Shown here piece after piece: positions 7,808-15,717 of a DNA stretch of 64,000 bases. The stretch spans positions 16,662-80,661 of the forward strand of contig CAUTAF010000007.1 in NCBI GenBank assembly GCA_963536495.1, in the 5' to 3' direction. Both the position numbers and the translations under genes were made by a program. Numbering within the stretch: the first letter of the stretch is position 1; every line of letters begins with the position of its first letter. This DNA is from CAJPPJ01 sp963536495. Lineage in GTDB: Bacteria; Bacillota_I; Bacilli_A; RF39; UBA660. The notes beneath the pieces were generated by a model that did not search any database, was not told the DNA's origin, and saw only the letters and a program-made list of their open reading frames with translations.

Positions 7808-8584
7808 ATGTATAGATTGTTAGAACTAATTATTAAAAATAGTAGACAAAATAAATTATTAAATATTAATGATATTGAAATTATAGTGAAAAATTTATTA
7901 GAAATATATGATGTAGATGAATATTTAAAAAATATTAGGTATACTAATTCAAAAACTTTGTATGTTGGTGCATATGATTCTATAAAAAAAGAATTGATTT
8001 TTAATTATAAAAAAATATTAAGTGTTATTTTGAATATTAAAAAAGAATCTTTTTTTAAAGTTTATGACAATTATATATTATATTTTAATATCGTTATTTT
8101 ACAAATAATTATGCATGAATTCGAACATATTTATCAACAAAAAGTTATTTATAATATAGATAATGAATATTCTGAATTTTTAAAAAAATTTTTATATATT
8201 CAAGATACAATTAGTAAGAAATATTATGAAATATGTCCTGAAGAAAGGACGGCAGAAATCCTTTCTTATGAAAAAATTAATAATTCTATGGAATATATGT
8301 CTGATTTTAATATAGAAATTAAAGATATTATAAATACTGATTATATTCAAAGAAAAATTAGAGGTTATAAATATTATAATGATAAATTTATTATTCCTAC
8401 ATATGAATATTTAAAATATTGTGATATGACAATTGATTTTGATTTTTTTAATAAAATAAAAGAGTTAAATGAAAGATTATTATATGGTTTAGAAGTTAGT
8501 AATGAAGAAATTTTGCCTATTAAAAAAAAGATATATTTAAAGGTGAAAAAATATTTTCAAAATAGAATTATAATAGAAAAATAA
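7808..8584 (+). CDS. Cargo gene 2: putative HExxH metalloprotein of unknown family
   Basis: A 258-residue, Ile/Lys/Tyr-rich soluble protein. Residues 103-107 read HEFEH at the end of a predicted hydrophobic helix (IVILQIIMHEFEH), the arrangement of a zinc-metallopeptidase active site. About 37 residues later PEERTAE (144-150) offers acidic residues that could be the third metal ligand, as in gluzincin-type proteins. No secretion signal is present, so it should act inside the cell. No ribosome site of its own is visible beyond the one-base gap to gene 1. A fragment of a second copy lies at 48793-48903. Protease activity is inferred only from the motif. Confidence 0.65.
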   Translation: MYRLLELIIKNSRQNKLLNINDIEIIVKNLLEIYDVDEYLKNIRYTNSKTLYVGAYDSIKKELIFNYKKILSVILNIKKESFFKVYDNYILYFNIVILQIIMHEFEHIYQQKVIYNIDNEYSEFLKKFLYIQDTISKKYYEICPEERTAEILSYEKINNSMEYMSDFNIEIKDIINTDYIQRKIRGYKYYNDKFIIPTYEYLKYCDMTIDFDFFNKIKELNERLLYGLEVSNEEILPIKKKIYLKVKKYFQNRIIIEK

Positions 8585-8598
8585 TAGAGGTGATGAAT

Positions 8599-8898
8599 AT
8601 GAAATTAAATATAGAAGATTTAAAATATTTAAGTGGTTCAAAATTAGATGATGGATATAGACTTGTATATAAAAAAAATAATGATTTTGATATTGGTAGT
8701 TATTGTAAAACAATAGAAGGATTTATATGCGAAATAAATGATTATAATCCATATAGTTTATATGATGAAAAGGAATTTGTTTCTATTGAAAATTTATTAG
8801 AGGAGATAGCTAAAAAGTATAATGAAAATGAAGTATATATTTATAAAACAGATGGTACTTTGATATCTTCATATAAGAAAAAAGATAAAAAAATATAA
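8599..8898 (+). CDS. Cargo gene 3: small conserved alpha/beta protein
   Basis: A 99-residue protein whose closest visible relative is the gene at 48916-49224, with roughly 80% identical residues (shared blocks include SKLDDGYRLVYKKNN and INDYNPYSLYD). I start it at the ATG at 8599, which AGAGG at 8586-8590 serves at 8 nt, rather than at the GTG at 8590 or ATG at 8593. It ends the cargo operon; the plus-strand terminator in the right IS end follows. Survival of both copies when the neighbouring gene decayed at the second locus hints at a protective role, but that is inference. Confidence 0.7.
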   Translation: MKLNIEDLKYLSGSKLDDGYRLVYKKNNDFDIGSYCKTIEGFICEINDYNPYSLYDEKEFVSIENLLEEIAKKYNENEVYIYKTDGTLISSYKKKDKKI

Positions 8899-9028
8899 TC
8901 CAAATTGAATTCTAAAAGAAAAGTAGATTTTTTGTAATATAATTAAGTTTTCTAAAATATGAAAAAATTAATACTTTTTTGTCAATATCTTAGAAAAATG
9001 TCTCAAATAATTTAAAACATTAGCGTTA

Positions 9029-9057
9029 AGCGTATACATGATTTGTATGCGCTTTTT
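9029..9057 (+). terminator. Plus-strand terminator inside the right IS end
   Basis: GCGTATACA-tgat-TTGTATGCGC followed by TTTTT. It would end the cargo transcript and shield the transposase from antisense read-through. The left IS copy keeps the same hairpin. Confidence 0.75.
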
Positions 9058-9077
9058 GTTGCTGCCTTTTAAACACC

Positions 9078-9563
9078 TCAACTCTCCACGGATGATTCAT
9101 TGGAGAGATATATTTCTTTATCTGTTTTGTTTATGTTTTCTTTCTTTTTAAGTAATTTTATTTTCTTTAAGTGTCTTCTTGTTCTGCGCCTTAATTTTGG
9201 TGAATAGATACTATTCTTAGTTAAAGTAGAGTATATAAAGTTATAGGACACTTTGATGTTTTCTCTTTCTTCTAATAAATCTTTAAAGTGATTAAAATTA
9301 CAATCATAGTATTTATTCTGATAAAGTAGTATAATGTTTTTGGAGAGAGTTAGATCTAGTGTGTTTGTAGGTTTATGTCCTCGGTTGCCGTGGACAAATC
9401 CGGATTTACCTTTCTCCTTATATTTAATAATAAGACGATCTATTTGTCTTCTTGATAAATTTAGTTTGATAGCAGCATTATTTTTATTGCCACCATTATC
9501 AACTAAATTTTTTATTATAGAATATTTATGATATTCATTCATTCTTAATTTTACCTTTCTCAT
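9078..9563 (-). pseudogene. Truncated IS1202/ISNCY-type transposase (N-terminal 161 residues)
   Basis: The N-terminal helix-turn-helix half of a transposase. GGNKNNAAIKLNLSRRQIDRLI is a recognisable DNA-binding helix pair, and GFVHGNRGHKP followed by YYDCNFNHFKDLL matches the conserved front of IS1202-group transposases as I know them. The DDE catalytic domain that should follow is absent: the frame ends at NESSVES near 9078 and terminal IS sequence follows. The protein may still bind IS ends but cannot catalyse transposition. Confidence 0.75.
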
Positions 9564-9648
9564 ATTGTCACCTCAGTGACATATTATATATTTTAATTGA
9601 GACATAATCCAAAGATAATCATTAAGACATTATCACAAGATAATCATA

Positions 9649-9675
9649 CTTGAATTAACAATAAAAAGACTTTAC
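9649..9675 (+). repeat. Right 27-bp direct repeat (target duplication)
   Basis: Partner of 7012-7038, differing only at the last base. It directly abuts the tig promoter. Confidence 0.8.
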
Positions 9676-9704
9676 TTGTAAAGTTATAAAAATTAATATA
9701 GAAT
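9676..9704 (+). promoter_or_regulatory. Promoter of tig
   Basis: TTGTAA (9676-9681), a 17-bp spacer and TAGAAT (9699-9704). It starts at the outer edge of the transposon's right repeat, so the insertion left it intact. Confidence 0.55.
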
Positions 9705-9723
9705 ATTTAAATGAGGTGAAAAG

Positions 9724-10989
9724 ATGGCAAAAAAGAACGAAAATATAAATAAAGTAAATGTTGTAGTAAAAGATGAAAAATGGCAAAAAGCTATTGATAA
9801 AGCAGTAGAAAAAAATATAAAGAAAGTAGAAATAAAAGGATTTAGAAAAGGTAAAGCTCCTAAAGATGTATTTTTAAAGAAGTTTGGAGTTGAATCTTTA
9901 TATAATGATGCAATAGATGCTGTTGTTGATGAGGCATATAAAGAAGCATTTGAAAAAGTAGATAGTGAAAAACTAGCTGCAAGACCAACAGTTGATGTTA
10001 AAAAAGTTGATGAAAACCATGTTGAATTTGAATTTAGTTTTTTATATAAACCAGAAGTAAAAATAAAAAAATATAAAGGTTTTAAAATTAAAAAAGAAAA
10101 AGTTGAAGTAACTAAAGAAGAAATAGATCACGAAATATCACATATTTTAGATAAATATACTGAATTAGTGGTAAAAGAAGGTAAAGTTAAAAAACATGAC
10201 TTTGTACTTTTAGATTTTAAAGGTATGAAAGATAAAGTAGCATTCCCTGGTGGAACAGCAGAAAACTATTCTTTAGAAGTTGGTAGCAATTCATTTATTC
10301 CTGGATTTGAAGATGAGTTAATAGGAATGAAAAAAGGAGAAGAAAAAACTTTCTCAATTAAATTCCCAGAAGATTATCATGAAGAAAGTCTAAAAGGACA
10401 AGAAGTAGAATTCTATGTAAAAATAAATGAAATCAAAGAAAAAGAAGTTAGAAAATTAGATGAAGAATTATTTAAAGATTTAAACATCGAAGGTGTTAAA
10501 GACGAAAAGACTTTAAGAGAATATATTGAAAAAGAAGTAAAAGAACAAAAAGAAAAACAAATAGATAATAAATACATAGATGAAATATTAAGTAATATTA
10601 GAGAAAATACTGAAGTAGAAGTACCAGAACAAATGATAGAAGAAGAAAAGATGAGAATGTTTGATTCTTTTGAAAGAGCAATTAATGCTCAAGGAATGGA
10701 TATCAATATGTATATGCAACTTACTGGGTTAACACTTGAACAAATGAATGAACATTTAACTCCAGAAGCTAAGAAAAATGTATTGAATCGTTTAATTACT
10801 GAAGAATTAGAAAAAGAATTAAAGATTACTGTTACTAAAGAAGAAATAGATCAAAGAATTGAAGAATTAGCTAATAAAAATCATATGACTAAAGAAGATT
10901 TAATCTATAACTTTGGTGGTGAAAAAGCTTTAGAATACGAAACTAAAATACATAAATTATTTGAAACTTTAAAAGATTTAAATAAGTAA
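9724..10989 (+). CDS. tig: Trigger factor, ribosome-associated chaperone
   Basis: A 421-residue trigger factor, full length. It binds ribosomal protein L23 at the exit tunnel and shields nascent chains. The ribosome-binding signature GFRKGKAP is at residues 39-46. The FKBP-type prolyl isomerase domain spans about residues 150-235 (KKHDFVLLDFKG..., SFIPGFEDELIGMKKGEEKTF), followed by the helical substrate-binding arms to the C-terminus. It stands as a single transcription unit with its own promoter and a terminator, just ahead of the heat-shock operon. Confidence 0.97.
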   Translation: MAKKNENINKVNVVVKDEKWQKAIDKAVEKNIKKVEIKGFRKGKAPKDVFLKKFGVESLYNDAIDAVVDEAYKEAFEKVDSEKLAARPTVDVKKVDENHVEFEFSFLYKPEVKIKKYKGFKIKKEKVEVTKEEIDHEISHILDKYTELVVKEGKVKKHDFVLLDFKGMKDKVAFPGGTAENYSLEVGSNSFIPGFEDELIGMKKGEEKTFSIKFPEDYHEESLKGQEVEFYVKINEIKEKEVRKLDEELFKDLNIEGVKDEKTLREYIEKEVKEQKEKQIDNKYIDEILSNIRENTEVEVPEQMIEEEKMRMFDSFERAINAQGMDINMYMQLTGLTLEQMNEHLTPEAKKNVLNRLITEELEKELKITVTKEEIDQRIEELANKNHMTKEDLIYNFGGEKALEYETKIHKLFETLKDLNK

Positions 10990-10992
10990 TAT

Positions 10993-11026
10993 AAGACCTC
11001 ATTTTATATGAGGTTTTAATTTTTTA
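10993..11026 (+). terminator. Intrinsic terminator after tig
   Basis: ACCTCAT/ATGAGGT stem with an A/T-extended base and a T-rich tail. Confidence 0.8.
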
Positions 11027-11032
11027 AAAAAA

Positions 11033-11059
11033 TTAGCAAAATGTGTTGACAAGTGCTAA
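11033..11059 (+). promoter_or_regulatory. Upstream CIRCE-like operator
   Basis: Half-sites TTAGCAAAA and AAGTGCTAA are separated by 9 bp (TGTGTTGAC), the CIRCE geometry. The right half is close to the GAGTGCTAA consensus and the left half is degenerate. The promoter -35 begins inside its spacer. Confidence 0.6.
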
Positions 11060-11072
11060 AAGAAGTTATAAT
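11046..11072 (+). promoter_or_regulatory. Promoter of the hrcA operon
   Basis: TTGACA at 11046-11051 and TATAAT at 11067-11072, a short 15-bp spacer; TAATAT at 11069-11074 would give 17 bp. It lies between the two CIRCE-like operators. Confidence 0.6.
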
Positions 11073-11078
11073 ATATTA

Positions 11079-11105
11079 TTAGCAATCAAGAATATAGATT
11101 GCTAA
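11079..11105 (+). promoter_or_regulatory. CIRCE operator (HrcA binding site)
   Basis: A perfect inverted repeat, TTAGCAATC - 9 bp - GATTGCTAA. It differs from the classic TTAGCACTC/GAGTGCTAA at one compensated position per arm. It lies between the -10 and the hrcA ribosome site, where HrcA represses the operon at normal temperature. Confidence 0.9.
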
Positions 11106-11115
11106 AGGAGACGAT

Positions 11116-12120
11116 ATGTTAAGTGAAAGAGAAAAAAATGTACTTAAAATCATCGTTTTAGAATATGTAAAAACAGCAAAGCCTGTATCATCTAGTATGA
11201 TATGTGACTTTCTAAAAGTTTCATCTGCAACAGTCAGAAATGATATGGCTTATTTAGAAGAGATGGGATATTTAGAAAAGGAACATACATCATCTGGAAG
11301 AATTCCAAGTGATAAAGGATATAATTTCTATGTAGATCACTTACTTGATTTAAAGAAGATATCAGGAGAAGATATGTTAAAACTTCAACTTATATTTCAA
11401 AATAAATCATTAGAACTTAGTGATACTATTACTAAAAGTTTAGAAATTGTATCGCAGATGACAGATTATGCTACTATTAAACTTGGAGAAAAGAGTTTAG
11501 ATAATAGATTACAAGAAATAAAAGCTATTAATCTAGGGGATTCTCATATAGTTGCAATAGTAGTAACTGATAAAGGTTATGTTGAACATAAAAACATATA
11601 TCTTCCAAATGTCACAACAGAAGATATAGAAAAAACTATTAAATTAATTAATGATTTGATAGTAGGAACACCACTTGTAGATATTAGAGAAAAGTTAGAG
11701 TTTAATGTAAAACCTGTAATAGGAAAATATATTAAACAACACGAAGTAATATATGATGCTTTCTTTGATGTATTTAATAAAATGATGGTTAAAGATATAG
11801 AAGTTTTAGGAGAAAAAAATATCTTAAAAATACCAGAATTTAAAGAAAAAAGTGATAAGACATATAAGATACTTGAAAGTTTAGAAGAAAAAAATATTGC
11901 TAATATTATTGATTCTGATGGTTCTAATATAACAGTTTGTATCGGAAAAGATACGAACATAGATAATGATGTGACAGTAATTAAAACTTCTTATAATATA
12001 AAAGGAGAAAAAGGAACTCTTGCAATAGTAGGTCCAAAGAGAATGGAATATGCAAGAGTTATGAATATGCTCAACTACATAAAAGAGCAAATAGAAAGAT
12101 TAGGAGAAGATAATGAATGA
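11116..12120 (+). CDS. hrcA: Heat-inducible transcription repressor HrcA
   Basis: A 334-residue repressor of class I heat-shock genes. The N-terminal winged helix is clear (SSMICDFLKVSSATVRNDMAYLEEMGYLEKEHTSSGRIPSDKGY), with the family hallmark HTSSGRIP. The remainder is the GAF-like and insertion domains that sense GroE in other bacteria. Two CIRCE-like sites immediately upstream imply autoregulation. The stop TGA lies inside the beginning of grpE with an 8-nt overlap, coupling the genes. UGA is used here as a stop codon. Confidence 0.97.
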   Translation: MLSEREKNVLKIIVLEYVKTAKPVSSSMICDFLKVSSATVRNDMAYLEEMGYLEKEHTSSGRIPSDKGYNFYVDHLLDLKKISGEDMLKLQLIFQNKSLELSDTITKSLEIVSQMTDYATIKLGEKSLDNRLQEIKAINLGDSHIVAIVVTDKGYVEHKNIYLPNVTTEDIEKTIKLINDLIVGTPLVDIREKLEFNVKPVIGKYIKQHEVIYDAFFDVFNKMMVKDIEVLGEKNILKIPEFKEKSDKTYKILESLEEKNIANIIDSDGSNITVCIGKDTNIDNDVTVIKTSYNIKGEKGTLAIVGPKRMEYARVMNMLNYIKEQIERLGEDNE

Positions 12121-12679
12121 GAATATAGAAGAGATAAAAGAAGAATTAGAAGAAGAACTTGAAGAACAAGAAAAGAAAGATTTAGCAGAAGATTTAGAAA
12201 ATTTTGGTGAAACAGAAGAAGTTTTATTACTGAAGAACACTATAAAAGAACTAGAAAATAAAATTAAGACAGTTCAAGCTGATAATATTAATTATAGAAA
12301 AAGAAAAGATGAAGAAGTATCTAGAATGTTAAAATATGCAAATAAAGATTTAATATTAGATTTATTAAATATACAAAATACATTTAAAGAAGCATTTAAA
12401 ATGGTAGATAAAAATAAAGAGTTAGAAAATTATTTTAAAGGTTTTAAAATGATAGAAACTCAAATAGCTAACACTCTTACGAATTATGGTGTTACTAAAA
12501 TAGATTGTTTAAATAAAGAATATGATTACAATCTTGAAGAAGCAGTTATGATTGAGGAAAATAAAGATAAAGAAAATAACATAGTAGTTGAAGTCTTTAG
12601 AGATGGATATATGCTATATGATAAAGTTATATTACCTGCTCAGGTAAAAGTTAATAAAAACGAAAGTGAGGGAAAATAA
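12113..12679 (+). CDS. grpE: Nucleotide exchange factor GrpE
   Basis: A 188-residue GrpE, the ADP/ATP exchange factor for DnaK. It has a long acidic coiled-coil N-terminus (rich in Glu and Lys, residues 1-70), the conserved NYRKRKDEEVSRML segment, a four-helix region and a C-terminal beta domain ending in DGYMLYDKVILPAQVKV, equivalent to the family's G-Y-L-DRVLRPA-V-V signature. It overlaps hrcA by 8 nt and lies 2 nt from dnaK. Confidence 0.95.
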   Translation: MNENIEEIKEELEEELEEQEKKDLAEDLENFGETEEVLLLKNTIKELENKIKTVQADNINYRKRKDEEVSRMLKYANKDLILDLLNIQNTFKEAFKMVDKNKELENYFKGFKMIETQIANTLTNYGVTKIDCLNKEYDYNLEEAVMIEENKDKENNIVVEVFRDGYMLYDKVILPAQVKVNKNESEGK

Positions 12680-12681
12680 AT

Positions 12682-14493
12682 ATGAGTAAGATAATAGGGA
12701 TAGATTTAGGTACAACTAATTCATGTGTTGCTGTACTAGAAGGTGGAGAACCACATGTTATTACAAATCCTGAAGGAGGAAGAACAACACCATCTGTTGT
12801 AGCTTTCAAAAACGGAGAAAAAATAGTAGGGGATGCTGCTAAAAGACAAGCGTTAACTAACCCAAATACAGTAGTTTCAATTAAAAGATTAATGGGAACT
12901 AATAAAAAAGTTGAATTAGAAGGTAAAAAATATACACCAGAAGAAATATCAGCTATGATTTTAAGTTATATGAAAGAATATGCTGAAAAATACTTAGGTG
13001 AAAAAGTTACTAAAGCAGTTATTACTGTACCAGCATACTTCAATGATGCTGAAAGACAAGCTACTAAGAATGCTGGTAAAATAGCAGGACTTGAAGTAGA
13101 AAGAATAATAAATGAACCAACAGCAGCAGCACTTGCTTATGGTTTAGATAAACAAGATAAGAGTATGACAGTTTTAGTATATGACCTTGGAGGAGGTACA
13201 TTTGATGTATCTATACTAGAACTAGGAGACGGTGTATTTGAAGTTAAATCTACAAGTGGAAATAACAAACTTGGAGGAGATGACTTCGATAACAAGATAA
13301 TGGATTACTTAATTGCTAAGTTTAAGAAAGAAAACGGAGTAGATTTATCTAAAGATAAAATGGCTATGCAAAGACTTAAAGAAGTATCAGAAAAAGCTAA
13401 AAAAGATTTATCTAGTATGACTTCTACTCAAATATCAGCACCATTTATTTCTCAAGGAAGTGATGGACCATTACATTTAGAAGAAACATTAACAAGAGCT
13501 AAATTTGAAGAATTAACTGATGATTTAATTGAAGAAACATTAAAACCATTAAGACAAGCAATTAAAGATGCTAAGATTAAGACAAGTGAAATTGATAAAG
13601 TATTACTTGTAGGGGGATCTACTAGAATACCTAAAGTTCAAGAAGTAGTTAAGAAAGAACTTGGAATTGATCCATCTCATGAAGTTAACCCAGATGAAGT
13701 TGTAGCTATGGGAGCAAGTATTCAAGGGGGAGTATTAACAGGAGAAGTAAACGATATAGTATTACTTGATGTTACACCATTATCACTTGGACTTGAAACA
13801 TTAGGTGGAGTTATGACAGTGTTAATTCCTAAGAACTCTACAATACCAACAAGTAAGAAAGAAGTATTCTCAACAGCTGCAGATAATCAACCAGCAGTAG
13901 ATATTCACATCTTACAAGGTGAAAGACCAATGGCACAAGACAATAAGACACTTGGAAACTTCCAATTAAATGACATACCACCAGCACCAAGAGGAGTTCC
14001 AAAAATTGAAGTTGAATTTAGTATAGATGCTAACGGTATAGTAAGTGTTAAAGCAAAAGATTTAGGAACAAATAAAGAACAATCAATTACAATTACATCA
14101 AGTACAAATTTAAGTGATGAAGAAGTTGAAAAGATGATTAAAGAAGCAGAAGCTAATAAAGAAGCTGATGAAAAGAGAAAAGAAAAAGCTGATTTAAAAA
14201 ATGATGCAGAACAATTAATATTCCAAACTAGAAAAGCTATGAAAGACCTTGGAGATAAGATAACAGATAAAGAAAAAGAAGAAGCTGAAGATAAAGTTAA
14301 GGAATTAGAAAAAGAAATAGAAAAAGAAGACTTTGATGTAGATGAAGTTAAGAAATTAAAAGAAAGTTTACAAGAAGTAACAATGAAACTAGCAACAAAA
14401 GTATATGAAAATGTACAAAAAGAACAAGCATCTAATAATGAAGAAAAAGAAGATAAAGAAACAGTAAAAGATGCAGAGTTTGAAGAAAAATAA
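12682..14493 (+). CDS. dnaK: Hsp70 chaperone DnaK
   Basis: A 603-residue Hsp70. ATPase signatures IGIDLGTTNSCVAV, VYDLGGGTFDVSIL and LVGGSTRIPKVQE are all present. The substrate-binding domain (DVTPLSLGLETLGG..., ILQGERPMAQDNKTLGNF) is followed by a helical lid. The C-terminal DAEFEE tail is the usual Gram-positive form. It has few changes from the family consensus. A terminator follows it, so dnaJ should be made in smaller amounts than DnaK. Confidence 0.98.
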   Translation: MSKIIGIDLGTTNSCVAVLEGGEPHVITNPEGGRTTPSVVAFKNGEKIVGDAAKRQALTNPNTVVSIKRLMGTNKKVELEGKKYTPEEISAMILSYMKEYAEKYLGEKVTKAVITVPAYFNDAERQATKNAGKIAGLEVERIINEPTAAALAYGLDKQDKSMTVLVYDLGGGTFDVSILELGDGVFEVKSTSGNNKLGGDDFDNKIMDYLIAKFKKENGVDLSKDKMAMQRLKEVSEKAKKDLSSMTSTQISAPFISQGSDGPLHLEETLTRAKFEELTDDLIEETLKPLRQAIKDAKIKTSEIDKVLLVGGSTRIPKVQEVVKKELGIDPSHEVNPDEVVAMGASIQGGVLTGEVNDIVLLDVTPLSLGLETLGGVMTVLIPKNSTIPTSKKEVFSTAADNQPAVDIHILQGERPMAQDNKTLGNFQLNDIPPAPRGVPKIEVEFSIDANGIVSVKAKDLGTNKEQSITITSSTNLSDEEVEKMIKEAEANKEADEKRKEKADLKNDAEQLIFQTRKAMKDLGDKITDKEKEEAEDKVKELEKEIEKEDFDVDEVKKLKESLQEVTMKLATKVYENVQKEQASNNEEKEDKETVKDAEFEEK

Positions 14494-14494
14494 G

Positions 14495-14525
14495 AAAGTT
14501 AAGCTAGAAAAGCTTAACTTTTTTT
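14495..14525 (+). terminator. Hairpin terminator between dnaK and dnaJ
   Basis: Perfect AAGTTAAGCT/AGCTTAACTT stem with a 5-nt loop and a T run. dnaJ follows 19 nt later without a clear promoter, so this probably acts as a partial terminator that sets the dnaK:dnaJ ratio. Confidence 0.85.
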
Positions 14526-14543
14526 ATTCAGAAAGGAAAAGAA

Positions 14544-15707
14544 ATGTCAAAAAGAGATTACTATGATGTTTTAGGTGTTAGTAAAACTGCAACTAAAGCA
14601 GAGATTAAAAGTGCTTTTAGAAAATTAGCTAAGAAATATCATCCTGATATATCAAAAGAAAGTGGTAGTGAGGAAAAATTTAAAGAAGCTGAAGAAGCAT
14701 ATGCTGTTTTAAGTGATGATGATAAAAGAAAACAATATGACCAATTTGGATTTAATGGACCAAATAACTTTGGTGGACCAAATAACTTTGGTGGTGCAAA
14801 TGGTTTTGGTGGAGCAAATGGCTTTTCAGGATTTTCAGGAGCTGAAGGTTTTGATTTTTCTGGCTTTGATTTTTCCGATATTTTCTCTGATCTTTTTGGT
14901 GGAGGAAGAAGTCGTTCTTCAAGAAGAGCTCAAAAGGGAGATGATAAACTACTTTACGTTACAATATCTTTTAAAGAAGCTGTATTTGGTTGTGATAAAG
15001 ATTTAGAATTAGATGTTTACGAAGAATGTAGCGAGTGTCATGGAGAAGGTGGATTTGACAAGAAAACTTGTAGTCACTGTCACGGATCTGGAACTGTTAC
15101 ACAGGAACAAAGAAGTTTATTTGGTTCTTTTATGTCTCAAACTGTATGTCCACATTGTGAAGGTAAGGGTTATACATTTAATAAAACTTGTGATAAATGT
15201 CACGGATCTGGAGTAGAAAAGAAGAAAAAAACTATTTCTGTTACAATACCAGCAGGAATTGATGAAGGTATGAGACTTAGACTTAGTGGAAAAGGTGATG
15301 CTGGAATTAATGGTGGAGAAAACGGAGATTTATATTTAGAATTTAAGATTATTAAAGATAAGTATTTAGAAAGAGAAGAAAATGATATCTTCTTAAACTT
15401 ACCTATTACATTTACTGAAGCTTTATTTGGATGTAAAAAAGAAATACCTACAATTTATGGTAATTTAACAATAAAAATACCAAGTGGATCAAAAAATGAT
15501 GATAAATTAAGATTAAAAGGAAAGGGTATAAAAAATAAAGTGTCTTCACGTGAGGGAGATATGTATGTTATACTTAAAATATGTATGCCAGAAGGGCTTA
15601 CTAAAGAACAAGAAAAATTATTAAAAGAACTATCTAAGAGTGAATTAAAATCTAAGGAAATAGATAATTTCAATAAATATGTAGATAATAATACTTTTGA
15701 TAATTAA
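14544..15707 (+). CDS. dnaJ: Hsp40 co-chaperone DnaJ
   Basis: A 387-residue type I DnaJ that stimulates DnaK ATPase. It has a J domain with HPD (KKYHPDISKES) and a Gly/Phe-rich linker with short internal repeats (NNFGGP, NNFGGA, NGFGGA). The zinc domain has four CxxCxGxG units (CSECHGEG, CSHCHGSG, CPHCEGKG, CDKCHGSG), followed by the C-terminal substrate-binding domains. The GGAAAG ribosome site lies just after the dnaK terminator. Confidence 0.97.
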   Translation: MSKRDYYDVLGVSKTATKAEIKSAFRKLAKKYHPDISKESGSEEKFKEAEEAYAVLSDDDKRKQYDQFGFNGPNNFGGPNNFGGANGFGGANGFSGFSGAEGFDFSGFDFSDIFSDLFGGGRSRSSRRAQKGDDKLLYVTISFKEAVFGCDKDLELDVYEECSECHGEGGFDKKTCSHCHGSGTVTQEQRSLFGSFMSQTVCPHCEGKGYTFNKTCDKCHGSGVEKKKKTISVTIPAGIDEGMRLRLSGKGDAGINGGENGDLYLEFKIIKDKYLEREENDIFLNLPITFTEALFGCKKEIPTIYGNLTIKIPSGSKNDDKLRLKGKGIKNKVSSREGDMYVILKICMPEGLTKEQEKLLKELSKSELKSKEIDNFNKYVDNNTFDN

Positions 15708-15717
15708 TGAGGAGAAT

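Larger units (their letters stand above)
7039..9648. mobile_element. Probable composite transposon with three cargo genes and IS1202-like ends
   Basis: A 2.6-kb unit flanked by 27-bp direct repeats. Its ends are two related insertion-sequence remnants in the same orientation (7039-7279 and 8980-9648). Between them lie a promoter, a leader peptide with terminator and three genes. Both end copies start at TGTCAATA and stop at ATAATCATA exactly where the flanking repeat begins. Joining the outside sequence across one repeat copy restores a hairpin (ACTTTAC-TT-GTAAAGT) between yfcE and tig, so that was probably the ancestral site. Neither end encodes a full transposase, so movement would need one supplied from elsewhere. 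Confidence 0.75.
8980..9648 (-). mobile_element. Right IS1202-like end with truncated transposase (669 bp)
   Basis: It begins TGTCAATA and ends ATAATCATA, like the left copy. Inner inverted ends TGTCTCAA (8999) and TTGAGACA (ending 9604) are present. A leftward promoter, TTGGAT-18-TATAAT, reads from 9612 to 9583. The inverted repeat GTCAC-ctca-GTGAC (9567-9580) covers the transposase ribosome site GAGGTGA, so the start may be hidden in a hairpin. It is much shorter than a complete element because the transposase is truncated. Confidence 0.8.

Noticed and set aside
9334..9531. Plus-strand ORF within the right IS end
   Set aside because: Antisense to the transposase helix-turn-helix region, with no ribosome site.
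14713..15216. Overlapping plus-strand ORFs inside dnaJ
   Set aside because: Frame-shifted readings of the Gly/Phe and zinc-finger regions of dnaJ.
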